A stretch of DNA of 64,000 nt from Pseudoalteromonas sp. G4 (GCF_028875915.1 NZ_JAPEHW010000001.1:184105-248104), one strand, 5' to 3'; positions 18,423 to 28,507 are shown, counted from the stretch's first letter. A program made the numbers and translations. The notes: a model not told the origin generated them from the letters alone.

Positions 18423-20021
18423 TTAACGATTTTCTTCAGCTTCTTTTTTCGCTAAATATTCATCGTAAGTACCTTGGAAATCGATAACTTTTCCGTCTTT
18501 AATTTCCCAAATGCGTGTTGCAAGTGATGATACAAATTGACGGTCGTGAGAGACGAAGAACAAAGTACCTGAGTACTGCTCAAGCGCTAAGTTAAGTGAT
18601 TCAATCGATTCCATATCCATGTGGTTTGTTGGTTCGTCCATCAGCAAGATGTTTGGTTTGTGCATCATTAGCTTACCGAATAACATGCGACCTTGCTCAC
18701 CGCCCGAAATCACCTTAACGGATTTTTGAATATCGTTCTGTGAGAACAGTAAACGGCCTAAATAACCGCGAACAACTTGTTCGTCATCACCAGGCTGTTG
18801 CCATTGCTCCATCCATTGGAAAAGTGTAATGTCTTTTTCAAAATCATCAGCATGATCTTGCGCGTAATAACCAATATTGGCATTTTCAGACCATTTAACT
18901 TCACCATATTTAGGTGCTAAACGATTAGCAAGCGTGTGAAGAAGGGTCGTTTTACCTACACCATTTTCACCGATAATGGCAACTTTCTCGCCTACTTCAA
19001 CAAGTGCCGTTAACTTACTGAACAAGGTGTCATCATAGCCTTGGCTTAAGTTTTCAAGTTCTAACGCATTTCTAAATAATTGCTTAGATTGTTCAAAGCG
19101 AATAAATGGGTTTTGACGGCTTGATGCTTTAACTTCTTCTAATTGTATTTTATCAATTTGTTTTGCACGTGATGTTGCTTGCTTTGCTTTTGAAGCGTTT
19201 GCTGAGAAGCGAGAAACAAACTGTTGTAATTCAGCAATCTGTGCTTTCTTCTTGGCATTGTCTGAAAGTAGACGTTCACGCGCTTGAGTAGCAGCAAACA
19301 TGTACTCATCATAATTACCCGGGTAAATACGAAGCTCACCAAAATCAATATCTGCCATATGCGTACATACAGAGTTTAAGAAGTGACGGTCGTGTGAGAT
19401 GATGATCATAGTACAATCACGTTGATTCAAAACATCTTCAAGCCATTTGATGGTGTAAATATCTAAGTTGTTGGTTGGCTCGTCGAGTAACATGATATCT
19501 GGTTCAGCAAAAAGTACTTGTGCAAGTAGCACACGTAGTTTCCACCCTGGGGCAACTTCCGACATCAAACCATAATGCTGCTCTGTAGGAATACCTACAC
19601 CGAGTAATAATTCACCAGCCTTAGCCTCTGCTGAATAGCCATCCATCTCAGCAAATTGTGTTTCAAGCTCAGCAACAAGCATGCCTTCTTCTTCACTCAT
19701 TTCTGGAAGAGAATAAATACGATCGCGCTCTTTTTTGATATCCCACAGCTCTTTATGGCCCATAATTACGGTATCAACTACGGTAAATTCCTCGTAAGCG
19801 AACTGATCCTGATTTAGTTTTGCAATACGCTCATTAGGATCATATGAAATGTTACCAGCGCTTGGCTCAAGCTCACCACTTAAGATTTTCATAAATGTTG
19901 ATTTACCACAGCCGTTTGCGCCAATTAGACCATAACGGTTACCGTCACCAAATTTAACCGAAATATTCTCAAAAAGTGGCTTTGCACCAAATTGCATGGT
20001 GATATTGTTTGAACTAAGCAT
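18423..20021 (-). CDS. ybiT: ABC-F ATPase YbiT
   Basis: A 532-residue soluble protein with two ABC domains joined by a helical linker (about residues 245-320). It matches E. coli YbiT almost throughout, including [17 protein letters not shown] at the start and [20 protein letters not shown] in the linker. It has Walker [10 protein letters not shown] and GENGVGKTT, signature VISGGEQGR, and two DEPTN Walker B motifs. ABC-F proteins act on translating ribosomes at the E site. One oddity is LDIYTIKW after the first Walker B, where E. coli has LDIDTIRW. A terminator follows the gene. Confidence 0.96.
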   Translation of the reverse strand: MLSSNNITMQFGAKPLFENISVKFGDGNRYGLIGANGCGKSTFMKILSGELEPSAGNISYDPNERIAKLNQDQFAYEEFTVVDTVIMGHKELWDIKKERDRIYSLPEMSEEEGMLVAELETQFAEMDGYSAEAKAGELLLGVGIPTEQHYGLMSEVAPGWKLRVLLAQVLFAEPDIMLLDEPTNNLDIYTIKWLEDVLNQRDCTMIIISHDRHFLNSVCTHMADIDFGELRIYPGNYDEYMFAATQARERLLSDNAKKKAQIAELQQFVSRFSANASKAKQATSRAKQIDKIQLEEVKASSRQNPFIRFEQSKQLFRNALELENLSQGYDDTLFSKLTALVEVGEKVAIIGENGVGKTTLLHTLANRLAPKYGEVKWSENANIGYYAQDHADDFEKDITLFQWMEQWQQPGDDEQVVRGYLGRLLFSQNDIQKSVKVISGGEQGRMLFGKLMMHKPNILLMDEPTNHMDMESIESLNLALEQYSGTLFFVSHDRQFVSSLATRIWEIKDGKVIDFQGTYDEYLAKKEAEENR

Positions 20022-20130
20022 TGTTTATCTATAACCCAATAAAAATTTGCGGCATTTTATCACCATATAGCAGCACAAAATAGCAAATGCAGCGTTTATT
20101 TTAATAAAAGAAAAGCGGCGCAAATTAGCG

Positions 20131-20937
20131 TTAATTAAGTAAATCGCTGCAAGTTGAAGAGACAAAATCACCAAATAATGATTCAAGTTCGCCACTGGCG
20201 AGTACTGTTTCAAGCGCCTTGTTGAACTGCGCCATGAATGTTGGCGAAATACTGTATTTATTGAAAATAAAATGAATATCAGCTTGTGAGAGTAGTAAAG
20301 GGTGAATATTAACGTTTTTATGATTTTGACGGGTTATTTCACTACAAAGAACAACGTCATCATCAATCACAATATCAACGCGATTTTTAGCTAACATTTC
20401 AAGGCGTTTGATTGTGGTTTCAGAAAAAATAAAACCGTTATAGTCTTTTTTGGCATGCTCCAATTCATCACCGTACCAGCCAGCAAGGTTAACACCTATG
20501 AGTTTACGGTTTTTGATAATCTCTTTAAGGGAATCGATGCTTTGTAAACTGCTATCATTATGTCGATAAGCAAAGCGGTTACGCTCAATGCGGTATTTAT
20601 TAGAAAAGTGAAAATCTGACTCTCTCTCGGGGTTTTTACTTGCACCAAGGGCGATATCAAAATTCCCCATGCTTAATTCAAATAAACTTCGCCTTTCAGG
20701 AAATTGTAAAACGATTAAATCACAATCCATCTCAAGCAATACTTTTCTTAAAAGCTCGACATCAATACCGCTTGGTTCTTCATACTTTGAATAACGAACA
20801 TAAGGGTACCAATCATTGGTAATTGATAACTTAAGAGGCGTATTACATTCAATTGGTTTTACGCTATCTAAAGCAATTACACTCAATGAATATAAGCTGA
20901 AAAAGGGTGCAATACAGAGTTTAAACATAGCGGCCAC
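20131..20937 (-). CDS. periplasmic amino-acid-type substrate-binding protein (SBP_bac_3)
   Basis: A 268-residue exported protein with a signal peptide of about 22 residues (FFSLYSLSVIA). The fold signature is clear: SITNDWYPYVRYSK, then PSGIDVELLRKVLLEMDCDL and MGNFDIALGASKNPERE, the first lobe of family 3 binding proteins. No permease or ATPase is adjacent, so it is an orphan, as is common in Alteromonadales and Shewanella. The ligand could be a polar amino acid or a signal molecule. A perfect 14-base palindrome lies 5 bases upstream of the start. Confidence 0.82.
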   Translation of the reverse strand: MAAMFKLCIAPFFSLYSLSVIALDSVKPIECNTPLKLSITNDWYPYVRYSKYEEPSGIDVELLRKVLLEMDCDLIVLQFPERRSLFELSMGNFDIALGASKNPERESDFHFSNKYRIERNRFAYRHNDSSLQSIDSLKEIIKNRKLIGVNLAGWYGDELEHAKKDYNGFIFSETTIKRLEMLAKNRVDIVIDDDVVLCSEITRQNHKNVNIHPLLLSQADIHFIFNKYSISPTFMAQFNKALETVLASGELESLFGDFVSSTCSDLLN

Positions 20938-21229
20938 TTAGCAATAACGTTATTGTAAAGTATATACAAAGTGAGCATTTTTGCTGATGTGATCTGTGAT
21001 TTGCCTTTTAAAAAATGAATTTAAAAAGCGATATATATAAACTAACAATAAAAAAACAATATAGTAATTAATAAATAGTTGTTACTTAGCAAGCGTTAAA
21101 CGTAAGTTAAAACATATGGTAAATAACTCAGTGAGATGATTTATGTTACTTATGTTACTAAAGCGGTGTAACCAAACAATGTATCGCGTAAAGTGAGTTT
21201 AGCATTGTGAAAATTATATAGGATTCTTT
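20938..21229. other. divergent intergenic region with palindrome and tandem repeat
   Basis: About 290 bases between the binding-protein gene and the CDF exporter gene. It holds a perfect palindrome CAATAACGTTATTG at 20942-20955 and two abutting copies of TATGTTACT at 21143-21160, about 70 bases upstream of the exporter ATG. Either could bind a regulator. I see no coding frame. Confidence 0.45.
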
Positions 21230-22120
21230 ATGTCGCATTCGCACCACCACCATCATCACCATGGAGATAAACAACTGTCATGGGCTGTTGCGATAAATAT
21301 TGTATTAACCATTGCACAAATTGTTGGTGGTGCACTTGCAGGCAGTATGGCGCTAGTTGCAGATGCCCTTCACAATTTAAGTGATGCTGGCGCTATAGTT
21401 ATAGCAATAATCGCGAGGCGCATTGCGCGAAAACCTGCTTCAAGCACCATGAGTTTTGGCTATAAACGTGCTGAAATTATTGGTGCATTAATTAATAGCT
21501 CAACCTTGATTGTAGTAGGAGCCTATTTAATTTATGAGGCAATAACACAGTTTTTAGAACCTAAAACGGTGGATGGCTGGATAGTGGTTTATATTGCGGC
21601 GATTGCGCTTGTTATTGATGCAGTAACGGCGTGGTTAACTTACAAAGCAGGTGCTAAAACTAACTTAAATTTAAAAGCTGCTTTTGTACATAACTTATCA
21701 GATGCTTTTGCATCCCTTGTTGTGATTGTGTCAGGCAGTTTGATTATTCTTTACCAATGGTATTTGGTCGATTTAATCGCAACAATTGTCATCTCCATTT
21801 ATGTGATTTATCACGGAATTGGCTTTGCCAAACAATCTATAGTTATCTTAATGCAAGGTACGTCAGCAGAAATCGATGTTGATGCAGTGCATCAGGCATT
21901 ACTTACACTTAAAAACGTAAAAGCAGTGCATCATCTGCATGTGTGGCAATTGGATGATAATACACTTCATCTAGAAGCAAATATTGAACTCACTGATCAG
22001 GATCTTAATTTAGTTAAGGCGATGCTCAAAGAGGAGTTTGCAATTAGCCACTCGACCATTGAAACCCTCTTAAATGAGCAATCATTTGATGCGTGTTATT
22101 TACCAAACACACAGAAATAG
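21230..22120 (+). CDS. cation diffusion facilitator, zinc/cobalt exporter (CzcD/ZitB type)
   Basis: A 296-residue inner-membrane antiporter exporting divalent metal. The N-terminus has seven consecutive histidines. Six transmembrane segments lie within about residues 15-205, with the metal-site motifs ADALHNLSDAGA and AAFVHNLSDAFAS (HxxxD) of the CzcD group. The C-terminal cytoplasmic domain (about 205-290) includes VKAVHHLHVWQLDD. Zinc is the likely main substrate. The stop codon abuts that of the convergent membrane-protein gene. Confidence 0.95.
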   Translation: MSHSHHHHHHHGDKQLSWAVAINIVLTIAQIVGGALAGSMALVADALHNLSDAGAIVIAIIARRIARKPASSTMSFGYKRAEIIGALINSSTLIVVGAYLIYEAITQFLEPKTVDGWIVVYIAAIALVIDAVTAWLTYKAGAKTNLNLKAAFVHNLSDAFASLVVIVSGSLIILYQWYLVDLIATIVISIYVIYHGIGFAKQSIVILMQGTSAEIDVDAVHQALLTLKNVKAVHHLHVWQLDDNTLHLEANIELTDQDLNLVKAMLKEEFAISHSTIETLLNEQSFDACYLPNTQK

Positions 22121-22771
22121 TTATCGGTTATTACAGTTTGGTGTATTGGCCATTTTAGCCTGTTGATAGGTTTCCCATGCACCTATTGAGATAAAGCAAT
22201 AGCAAAGTAGTTCTAAGCCTTCTTGGATGATTGTTTTTACGACAAAAGCATCTTGGCTAACTACCTCTCGCCAAAAACTACCCGTACCAAAAATACGACT
22301 AAAAATAACTAAAACCACTACGCCGACAATCACCTTACTCATTGCAGGCAGTTTTAATAAATTGACAAATTCACGCAGACCTTGTTTTCGTTTTCTAGAA
22401 AAAAGATAAAGAACAGACAAAGTTGAAATCAATGCAGGATAAAGCCAAAAGCCGTGGCTTATTTTATCAAACCAAAAATCACATTCACGAATCAAAAGTG
22501 CTGTAAAAAAGCCAAAAACCAATAAGCTGCCAGAGCCAATACTGCTAATTTTAATCGCTTTATAAAACAAAATATTAATAAAGATTAGCGCTAATCCCTG
22601 AAGAGTTTCTGTTATTGATAGTTCAGGGATCCCTTTTAGGAAATAATAATCTAAACGTACGCTTAGATTAACCATAAGACAAACAGCAATCACCGCAAGA
22701 ATATAAAATAAATTCCATTTAACAACAGTTCTTGATGAGTGATTTGACGAAAAAGTTGAGAGAGTATTCAC
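22121..22771 (-). CDS. polytopic membrane protein, unknown function
   Basis: A 216-residue protein with about six hydrophobic segments, at roughly 20-40, 55-72, 78-95, 108-125, 143-160 and 185-205. I do not recognise a family. It is convergent with the CDF exporter and their stop codons are adjacent. It stands alone upstream. Charged residues in ALLIRECDFWFDKISHGFW near the middle might mark a functional site. Confidence 0.7.
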   Translation of the reverse strand: MNTLSTFSSNHSSRTVVKWNLFYILAVIAVCLMVNLSVRLDYYFLKGIPELSITETLQGLALIFINILFYKAIKISSIGSGSLLVFGFFTALLIRECDFWFDKISHGFWLYPALISTLSVLYLFSRKRKQGLREFVNLLKLPAMSKVIVGVVVLVIFSRIFGTGSFWREVVSQDAFVVKTIIQEGLELLCYCFISIGAWETYQQAKMANTPNCNNR

Positions 22772-22898
22772 ATGTAGCGTTCCTGCTTTTAGTACATGTG
22801 GGCAGTTTAGGGTGCTAAATGTATGGGGTAAATGCTTCTTCTGTAATTCTTCGTCGGAAAGTGTAAGTGACTGTAAGAAAAGGTTAAACGAACGTTAA

Positions 22899-22931
22899 TA
22901 ATGTAGCAAACTAAACCTGTTTACTACATTA
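22899..22931 (-). terminator. possible weak terminator of the dienelactone hydrolase gene
   Basis: Thirteen-base arms (22899-22911 and 22919-22931) pair with one mismatch around a 7-base loop, 19 bases after the stop of the hydrolase gene. There is no good T-run, so termination is uncertain. Confidence 0.4.
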
Positions 22932-22949
22932 ATCTAACTTTCGCGACAA

Positions 22950-23687
22950 TTACGATAATGTACGATTAAAAAGTGCTACCGCTTGTTGATACATGGTGAT
23001 TGCAAGTGCTGCATCATAGCGTTCACCTTCATCACGCATAAAGGCGTGCTGTGCATTTACTTCTTGCCAGTGAAAATTAATACCGCTTTGCTGGCACGCT
23101 TGGTAAAGTTTGATTCTTCCTTCAACAGGTACATGCGGATCTTGTTTACCAAAAATAAAGTGAATTTCGCCTTGTATATCTTTGATAAGTTCTAACGAAT
23201 TATTGCCACTATTGGCAGGTAAAGTATTGCTGTGAATATCGGTTGCATACAAACAAAATGCCGATTTAATATTGCCATTAAGTGCTGCTCGATAAGCAAG
23301 GTGGCCGCCAATGCACACGCCAATTGCACCAACATTACCATTACAACCTTCGAGCGTTTTTGCAAATTCAATTAACGCAACTGTATCGCTGTCATGCGAT
23401 TCAAGTGGTTTGGTCCACTTGTCGTTATTACCTTTGTCCTTGCCATCATCATCGTAACCAAGCACTGTACCTATCGGATTTAGCTCATGAAATACCTCAG
23501 GCACTAATACATGAAATCCATGACTTGCTAATATTTTTGCTGAACGTGCGATAGGCGCTGTTTGTTGAAAAATTTCAGAATAAAAAATTAAGCACGGATA
23601 ATTTCCCGTTATAGCAGGAGAGTAACGATAGGTACGCATTACACCTGTGGGTGTATCTAAGTCATGTTGGTGCTGTGAAATAATCAT
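22950..23687 (-). CDS. dienelactone hydrolase family protein
   Basis: A 245-residue alpha/beta hydrolase. The nucleophile elbow is GVCIGGH with Cys125. Asp183 (FGKQDPHVP) and His214 (NAQHAFMRD) complete the Cys-Asp-His triad typical of dienelactone hydrolases. The true substrate is often unknown for such proteins, and no aromatic-degradation genes are nearby. It is followed in the genome by the CDF/membrane-protein pair and preceded by a DUF2164 gene. Confidence 0.88.
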   Translation of the reverse strand: MIISQHQHDLDTPTGVMRTYRYSPAITGNYPCLIFYSEIFQQTAPIARSAKILASHGFHVLVPEVFHELNPIGTVLGYDDDGKDKGNNDKWTKPLESHDSDTVALIEFAKTLEGCNGNVGAIGVCIGGHLAYRAALNGNIKSAFCLYATDIHSNTLPANSGNNSLELIKDIQGEIHFIFGKQDPHVPVEGRIKLYQACQQSGINFHWQEVNAQHAFMRDEGERYDAALAITMYQQAVALFNRTLS

Positions 23688-23768
23688 AAAGCTGTCTTAA
23701 CTAGTAAAATTATTGGTATTTTAAAATTTACAAAACCGATTTGCATATGAATTAAATTAATAATTCGT

Positions 23769-24011
23769 TTATCGCACCGGCTTTTCAAGTTCACTAAAGC
23801 CATCATAAAGTGTATCAATTTTACTTTGCAGTAATGTTTGTGCGTCATAAAGGCCTTGATTATAAAAAGACGCTGCAATTTCTTTTGCGATAAAATCCAG
23901 TAAAAAATCTGCATCGAATTGACCTAATTCTGTATCTAACTCTGCTTCAAAATAGTTTTGTAACTTCTCAATGCATAGCTGTTTATCGTGATCGTTTAGT
24001 GTGATTGTCAT
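23769..24011 (-). CDS. DUF2164 family protein
   Basis: An 80-residue acidic soluble protein. The pattern LGQFDADFLLDFIAKEIAAS, then FYNQGLYDAQTLL, is the DUF2164 signature. The function is unknown in the family. It lies 81 bases upstream of the dienelactone hydrolase gene on the same strand and is divergent from the RND operon. Confidence 0.75.
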   Translation of the reverse strand: MTITLNDHDKQLCIEKLQNYFEAELDTELGQFDADFLLDFIAKEIAASFYNQGLYDAQTLLQSKIDTLYDGFSELEKPVR

Positions 24012-24121
24012 GTATTGTGCTTCTATTATTATTGATAAATTTTATTTAAATCCGAAAGGTTAACTCTTTTGATTGCCACAAACAATTAAGCGACAAAAGC
24101 CTGCTGTTTATCGCAAACAAA

Positions 24122-24149
24122 TTGGCATTATTTTACTAATAGTTAGAAT
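24122..24149 (+). promoter_or_regulatory. sigma-70 promoter of the RND operon
   Basis: TTGGCA (24122-24127) and TAGAAT (24144-24149) are separated by 16 bases, and each matches the consensus at five of six positions. They lie about 35 bases upstream of the adaptor ATG, with a Fur-box-like element immediately after the -10. Confidence 0.55.
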
Positions 24150-24150
24150 A

Positions 24151-24169
24151 GATGCAAATAATTATCATT
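24151..24169. promoter_or_regulatory. Fur-box-like operator of the RND operon
   Basis: Aligned to AATGATAAT-N-ATTATCATT, the right half matches 9 of 9 and the left half (GATGCAAAT) 6 of 9. It covers the expected transcription start just downstream of the -10, a position where a bound repressor would block initiation. Confidence 0.5.
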
Positions 24170-24184
24170 TATAAAGGTAAGGTT

Positions 24185-25252
24185 ATGAACACACTGAATT
24201 TTAAACATGGCTTTTGTGTTTTGTTTCTGCTGATAAGCTTATCACTCACGGCAAAAGACACATCGGTGGATTTAATCTATGCTGATGTAAATCAAGTAAC
24301 AGAGCCGCTGGCACTTTCAGGCACTATAAAATCAAAACAACAAGCAAATGTGACTGTATTAGAACAAGGTGTAATTGCACATATTTTTGTAGAAGCCGGA
24401 CAAAAAGTTAAACACGGCGAACCGTTGCTTGAATTAAATAATTCGCTTGCTAAAGCACAATTGGCACAAGCAAAGGCCACCCTTGAAGCATCTAAAATAG
24501 CCCATCAAGAAGCCGTACGCTTATATCAAGAGGTACTGTCATTATCAAAACAGCAAGTAGTAGCAAAAACACTCATTGCTGAAAGAGCAGCAGCTAAAGC
24601 TAAAGCTGAAGCCCAACAGGCAGTCGCCAAAGCGCTTTTTGAAGAGCAACAAGAGGTAGTGAATAGACACCGTTTAACTGCACCATTTAGTGGGGTTATA
24701 AGTAAACGACATGTAGAAGTTGGCGAATGGATCACACCCCAATCACCGGCATTTTCAATTGTGGCAAATGATAAACTCAGGCTTGAGTTAGCAGTACCAC
24801 AGGAATATTTTTCAAAGTTCCAACATAACAAACTTACGGTTTTAGCATCTCCTGAGCTTACAAATTTTGCACCAATTGAATTACCGATATCACACGTCAT
24901 TGCAGCAGCAGATGAAACGACACGTACTTTTACTGTATTTGCCGATATTACAAATAACGAAGGATTAATCTCCGGGGTATCAGCACGGGCTTTAATTAGA
25001 TTTTCAGCTGGGCAACAACAAATTTGGTTACCAAAAACAGCAATAAAGCATCACCCTGATGGTGGTTATAGTGTTTTTTCGGTAACTGAGAATGTAGCCA
25101 AACGTCACCTAATTCAGATAGTTGATGAAAAAGCGGATCAAGTCGCGGTAATTAACGCGCCTAGCAATTTAGCATTTGTGGTTTCCGGTGTTGAGGCTCT
25201 TAAAGAGGGTATGCAAGTCAGTGTTGCATCTGTAAAGGGAAGTGCTAAATGA
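24185..25252 (+). CDS. RND efflux periplasmic adaptor (membrane fusion protein)
   Basis: A 355-residue adaptor. I start at the ATG at 24185, preceded by AAGGTAAGG. An in-frame ATG 11 codons upstream lies inside the Fur-box-like element and lacks a ribosome-binding site. A signal peptide (about 1-22) is followed by a lipoyl half-motif (SGTIKSKQQANVTVLEQGVI), a helical hairpin (about 75-140), the second lipoyl half (RHRLTAPFSGVISKRHVEVGE) and beta domains. It bridges the inner-membrane pump to an outer-membrane channel. Its stop overlaps the permease start by 4 bases. No outer-membrane channel gene is in the operon. Confidence 0.92.
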   Translation: MNTLNFKHGFCVLFLLISLSLTAKDTSVDLIYADVNQVTEPLALSGTIKSKQQANVTVLEQGVIAHIFVEAGQKVKHGEPLLELNNSLAKAQLAQAKATLEASKIAHQEAVRLYQEVLSLSKQQVVAKTLIAERAAAKAKAEAQQAVAKALFEEQQEVVNRHRLTAPFSGVISKRHVEVGEWITPQSPAFSIVANDKLRLELAVPQEYFSKFQHNKLTVLASPELTNFAPIELPISHVIAAADETTRTFTVFADITNNEGLISGVSARALIRFSAGQQQIWLPKTAIKHHPDGGYSVFSVTENVAKRHLIQIVDEKADQVAVINAPSNLAFVVSGVEALKEGMQVSVASVKGSAK

Positions 25253-28200
25253 TAAGTGCAGCAGTTAATCGTGGGATTTTAGTTGCGGTTTGTGTGCTTA
25301 TAACCAGTATTCTTGGTTTAGTTACTGCCCTTAGTATTCCTGTGCAAATGATCCCTGATCTTGAAGTAAGAACAATTACTGTACAAACAGGCTGGCCCGG
25401 TGCCACACCACAAGATGTAGAAAAAGAAATTATAATTGAGCAAGAGCGTTATTTACGTTCTTTAGCTAATTTATCACGTATGACGTCTTACAGTGAAATG
25501 GGCTCAGCGAGTATTGAGCTCGAATTTCCGTTTGGTGTCGATGCCAATGATGCACTTATTCGTGTAAATAATGCTTTAAGCCAAGTGCCAGCTTATCCCG
25601 AGAATGTTGACCAGCCTAGGCTGTTTTCGAGCTCGTTTTCGGGTAATGCATTTATGTACTTTACATTGAAACCGCAAAAAGGAAATCCTCTCAAATTAGA
25701 TGTCGATTTGTTACGTGATTTTGCTGAAGATTATGTTAGGCCTCGAATGGAGAGTGTAGCGGGAGTGTCTGAAGTACGCGTTGGTGGTGGCGCGCAAAGG
25801 CAAATTCAAATTAAAGTTGATGCACATCGTTTAGCACAGCGTGGGATTAGTTTACCAGAACTTAGAACGGCTATTCGCAGCCGTAACAAAGACGCTTCAG
25901 CAGGAGACATTGAATCGGGGTCAAGCCGCTATTTATTAAGGGTTGTTGCACGATTCGAAACATTAAAACAACTCGAAAATCTGATCATTGCACGCAAAAA
26001 CAATGTCGATATTTTATTAAAAGATGTTGCCTCTGTGAGCTTAGATCATTTTGAAACAAGAAGCATGTCTTACTCTGATGGTGAACGAACACTTAGCTTA
26101 TCGGTAAGACGTGAAAGTGGCTCTAATGTATTGGCGATAAAAGATGCAATGCTACCGATTGTTGATGAGCTTAATCAGCAGCTGCTAAGTCAAAATGGTT
26201 TAGAACTCAAGTTAATGAGTGATGATGTTAAATATGTCAGAAGTTCACTTAAAAATGTATGGTTTAATCTTGGCTTAGGTGCACTACTCGCAACGTTAGT
26301 GATGTACTTTTTCTTACGTTCAGGGCGTGCAACCCTTGTTGGCATGATTGGTATTCCACTGTGTACTATTGCGGCATTTTTTGCGTTAAGCCTCTTTGGT
26401 CGAACAATTAATGTTATTTCTCTTGCGGGGGTCGCTTTTGCCATCGGCATGACAGTGGATAATACCATTGTGGTGCTAGAAGCCATTGTGCAAGCCAAGA
26501 CAAAAGGTATAAGTAAGCGTCAAGCTGCAATTAATGGGGTTAAAGAAGTGTGGCCTGCTGTGTTGGCATCTACAGCCACAACTGTGATGGTTTTTGCGCC
26601 AATTTTATTTGTGCAACAAGAAGCAGGGCAGCTTTATTCAGATATCGCCATTGCAATCTCCGGGGCAATTATTGCGTCTATGTTAGTGGCTATTTTTATT
26701 GTGCCGAGCGCAATTGCACATATAGGTAAAAGTGAGCAACTCAGTGAAGGCAAACAACTCATTCTTTCAAAGGTGTGGTTAGTTCCAGCTCATTGGCTTA
26801 TTAAACATACTAAACGAGCTCGTATTAGTGTTGCCGCTTTTTTTGTTGTTATTTTAGCCAGTGCAATTGCCTTAATGCCAGCAGCTGAATACTTGCCTGA
26901 AGGTGAAGAGCCAAAGGCCTTTTCAATGATGATAGCGCCGCCAAGTTATAACCTGTCAGAAATGGAAAAAATTGGCAGCGAATTGCGCCAGTATTTTGAT
27001 GTCTACATTAATAAAGACGATAGCGATTTTACCCTTGGCAAAGATGATATGCCGCCGCTTGCATATTATTCTATGTCAGTATCTGTTGGGCGCATTTGGT
27101 TTTTAAGTGCACCAGTAGATCCTGCGCATATCAATCAAATGATGGAAGCAGTTACAACAAAATTTAAAAGCTATCCCAAAATGCGTGCCTTTAGTTCTCG
27201 TGGCTCAATAATATCCAGTAATGATGGTGGGACTCGGGCAGTGGCTGTGGATATTGCGGGCAGTAACATTACCGATTTATATGCAGCAGCTGAGGCGGTT
27301 TATGATGAGGCAAATCAACTGTTTGATAAGCCGCAAATAAATTCAGATCCTAGCTCGTTAACGTTAGAACAGCCTTTAGTTGAAATAAAACCGCGTTGGC
27401 AACGCTTGGCAGAGCTTGGTATCAACAATGCTGACTTTGGCTATGCAATCGCAGCGATGAGTGATGGGGCATACGTTGATGAATTTATTTTGAATGATGA
27501 CAAAATTGATATGTTTTTATTCAGCGGTGCTGGTAATCGACAAACCATGTCGCAGCTCGCAAGTTCGCCTATTGTCGCGCCTAATGGCAGCGTTCTACCA
27601 TTACATGCATTAGCAGATTTAACTCATTCAAATAATAGTAATTCGATTCGTCGAGTGGATGGCAACCGTACTGTAACTGTTTATATTATTCCGCCACGCA
27701 GCGTTGCGCTTGAAACTGCAGAGCAACAAGTGCGTAATGAGCTTATTCCAACACTTTGGCAACAAGGTAAACTGGCGCAAGGTATTAAACTTAATATCAG
27801 TGGTGCTGCAGATCAGCTTGAAGCAACAAAGGAAGCTCTTTCGAGTAATTTTATAATCGCCTTAGCACTTAGTTACTTATTGCTGGTGGCTATATTTACT
27901 CATTGGCGATACCCACTTTTTATTTTGGCAACAGTGCCACTTGGAATGGCGGGAGGCTTACTCGGATTAGTCTTAGTAAATGGCGTTAATTCCTTACTTA
28001 CTGAGATTGGTTTAAGTAGCTATCACCAGCCTTTCGATATGATAACCATGCTAGGTTTCTTAATTTTACTTGGTACTGTCGTTAATAATCCTATTCTTAT
28101 TGTCGACCAAACAAGGCGCTTAATTGTAGAACAAGGCGTAAAAGTAAAAAGAGCCGTTTTACTGGCCCTTGAAAAACGTTTAATGCCCATTTTAATGTCA

Positions 28201-28374
28201 ACAGCAACGACATTATTTGGTCTTGCCCCTTTGGTACTTATCCCTGGTGATGGCACAGAGTTGTATCGGGGGGTTGGCGTTATTGTAATGAGTGGCATTT
28301 TAGTGTCGACATTACTAACACTGACGTTTTTACCTGCGTTATTGGTTGCTTTGTTAAAAGATAAACGTTCGTAG
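25249..28374 (+). CDS. RND efflux transporter permease
   Basis: A 1041-residue inner-membrane pump with the usual two-fold layout: transmembrane helix 1 at residues about 10-30, a large periplasmic porter domain, helices 2-6 (about 335-495), helix 7 near 525, a second porter domain, and helices 8-12 (about 865-1035). Transmembrane helix 4 reads FAIGMTVDNTIVV, so the second Asp of the AcrB D407-D408 pair is Asn. Helix 10 reads GTVVNNPILIVD, with Asn where AcrB has Lys940. This pattern occurs in a known RND subgroup (SwrC-like). The gene starts within the adaptor stop (ATGA) and ends at a terminator. The substrate is unknown. Confidence 0.94.
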   Translation: MISAAVNRGILVAVCVLITSILGLVTALSIPVQMIPDLEVRTITVQTGWPGATPQDVEKEIIIEQERYLRSLANLSRMTSYSEMGSASIELEFPFGVDANDALIRVNNALSQVPAYPENVDQPRLFSSSFSGNAFMYFTLKPQKGNPLKLDVDLLRDFAEDYVRPRMESVAGVSEVRVGGGAQRQIQIKVDAHRLAQRGISLPELRTAIRSRNKDASAGDIESGSSRYLLRVVARFETLKQLENLIIARKNNVDILLKDVASVSLDHFETRSMSYSDGERTLSLSVRRESGSNVLAIKDAMLPIVDELNQQLLSQNGLELKLMSDDVKYVRSSLKNVWFNLGLGALLATLVMYFFLRSGRATLVGMIGIPLCTIAAFFALSLFGRTINVISLAGVAFAIGMTVDNTIVVLEAIVQAKTKGISKRQAAINGVKEVWPAVLASTATTVMVFAPILFVQQEAGQLYSDIAIAISGAIIASMLVAIFIVPSAIAHIGKSEQLSEGKQLILSKVWLVPAHWLIKHTKRARISVAAFFVVILASAIALMPAAEYLPEGEEPKAFSMMIAPPSYNLSEMEKIGSELRQYFDVYINKDDSDFTLGKDDMPPLAYYSMSVSVGRIWFLSAPVDPAHINQMMEAVTTKFKSYPKMRAFSSRGSIISSNDGGTRAVAVDIAGSNITDLYAAAEAVYDEANQLFDKPQINSDPSSLTLEQPLVEIKPRWQRLAELGINNADFGYAIAAMSDGAYVDEFILNDDKIDMFLFSGAGNRQTMSQLASSPIVAPNGSVLPLHALADLTHSNNSNSIRRVDGNRTVTVYIIPPRSVALETAEQQVRNELIPTLWQQGKLAQGIKLNISGAADQLEATKEALSSNFIIALALSYLLLVAIFTHWRYPLFILATVPLGMAGGLLGLVLVNGVNSLLTEIGLSSYHQPFDMITMLGFLILLGTVVNNPILIVDQTRRLIVEQGVKVKRAVLLALEKRLMPILMSTATTLFGLAPLVLIPGDGTELYRGVGVIVMSGILVSTLLTLTFLPALLVALLKDKRS

Positions 28375-28391
28375 ACTAAAAGTTTTGATGT

Positions 28392-28416
28392 AAGGGCTCA
28401 CAAAGTGGGCCCTTTT
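28392..28416 (+). terminator. rho-independent terminator after the RND operon
   Basis: A nine-bp stem (AAGGGCTCA at 28392-28400 with TGGGCCCTT at 28406-28414, one G-U pair) with a 5-base loop ends in TTTT. It starts 18 bases after the permease stop. Confidence 0.72.
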
Positions 28417-28507
28417 GGGTTTTAGTTGCGAGAAACTTCTTATAGCAGTTGGTTTCAACCCTTTAACAAGGTACAGTTTTAAAATGGTTTGTTGTATGTA
28501 GTAAATT

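Noticed and set aside
20975..21000. CRP-like TGTGATCTGTGATT near the CDF exporter
   Set aside because: The second half lacks the TCACA element, so it does not form the CRP inverted repeat.
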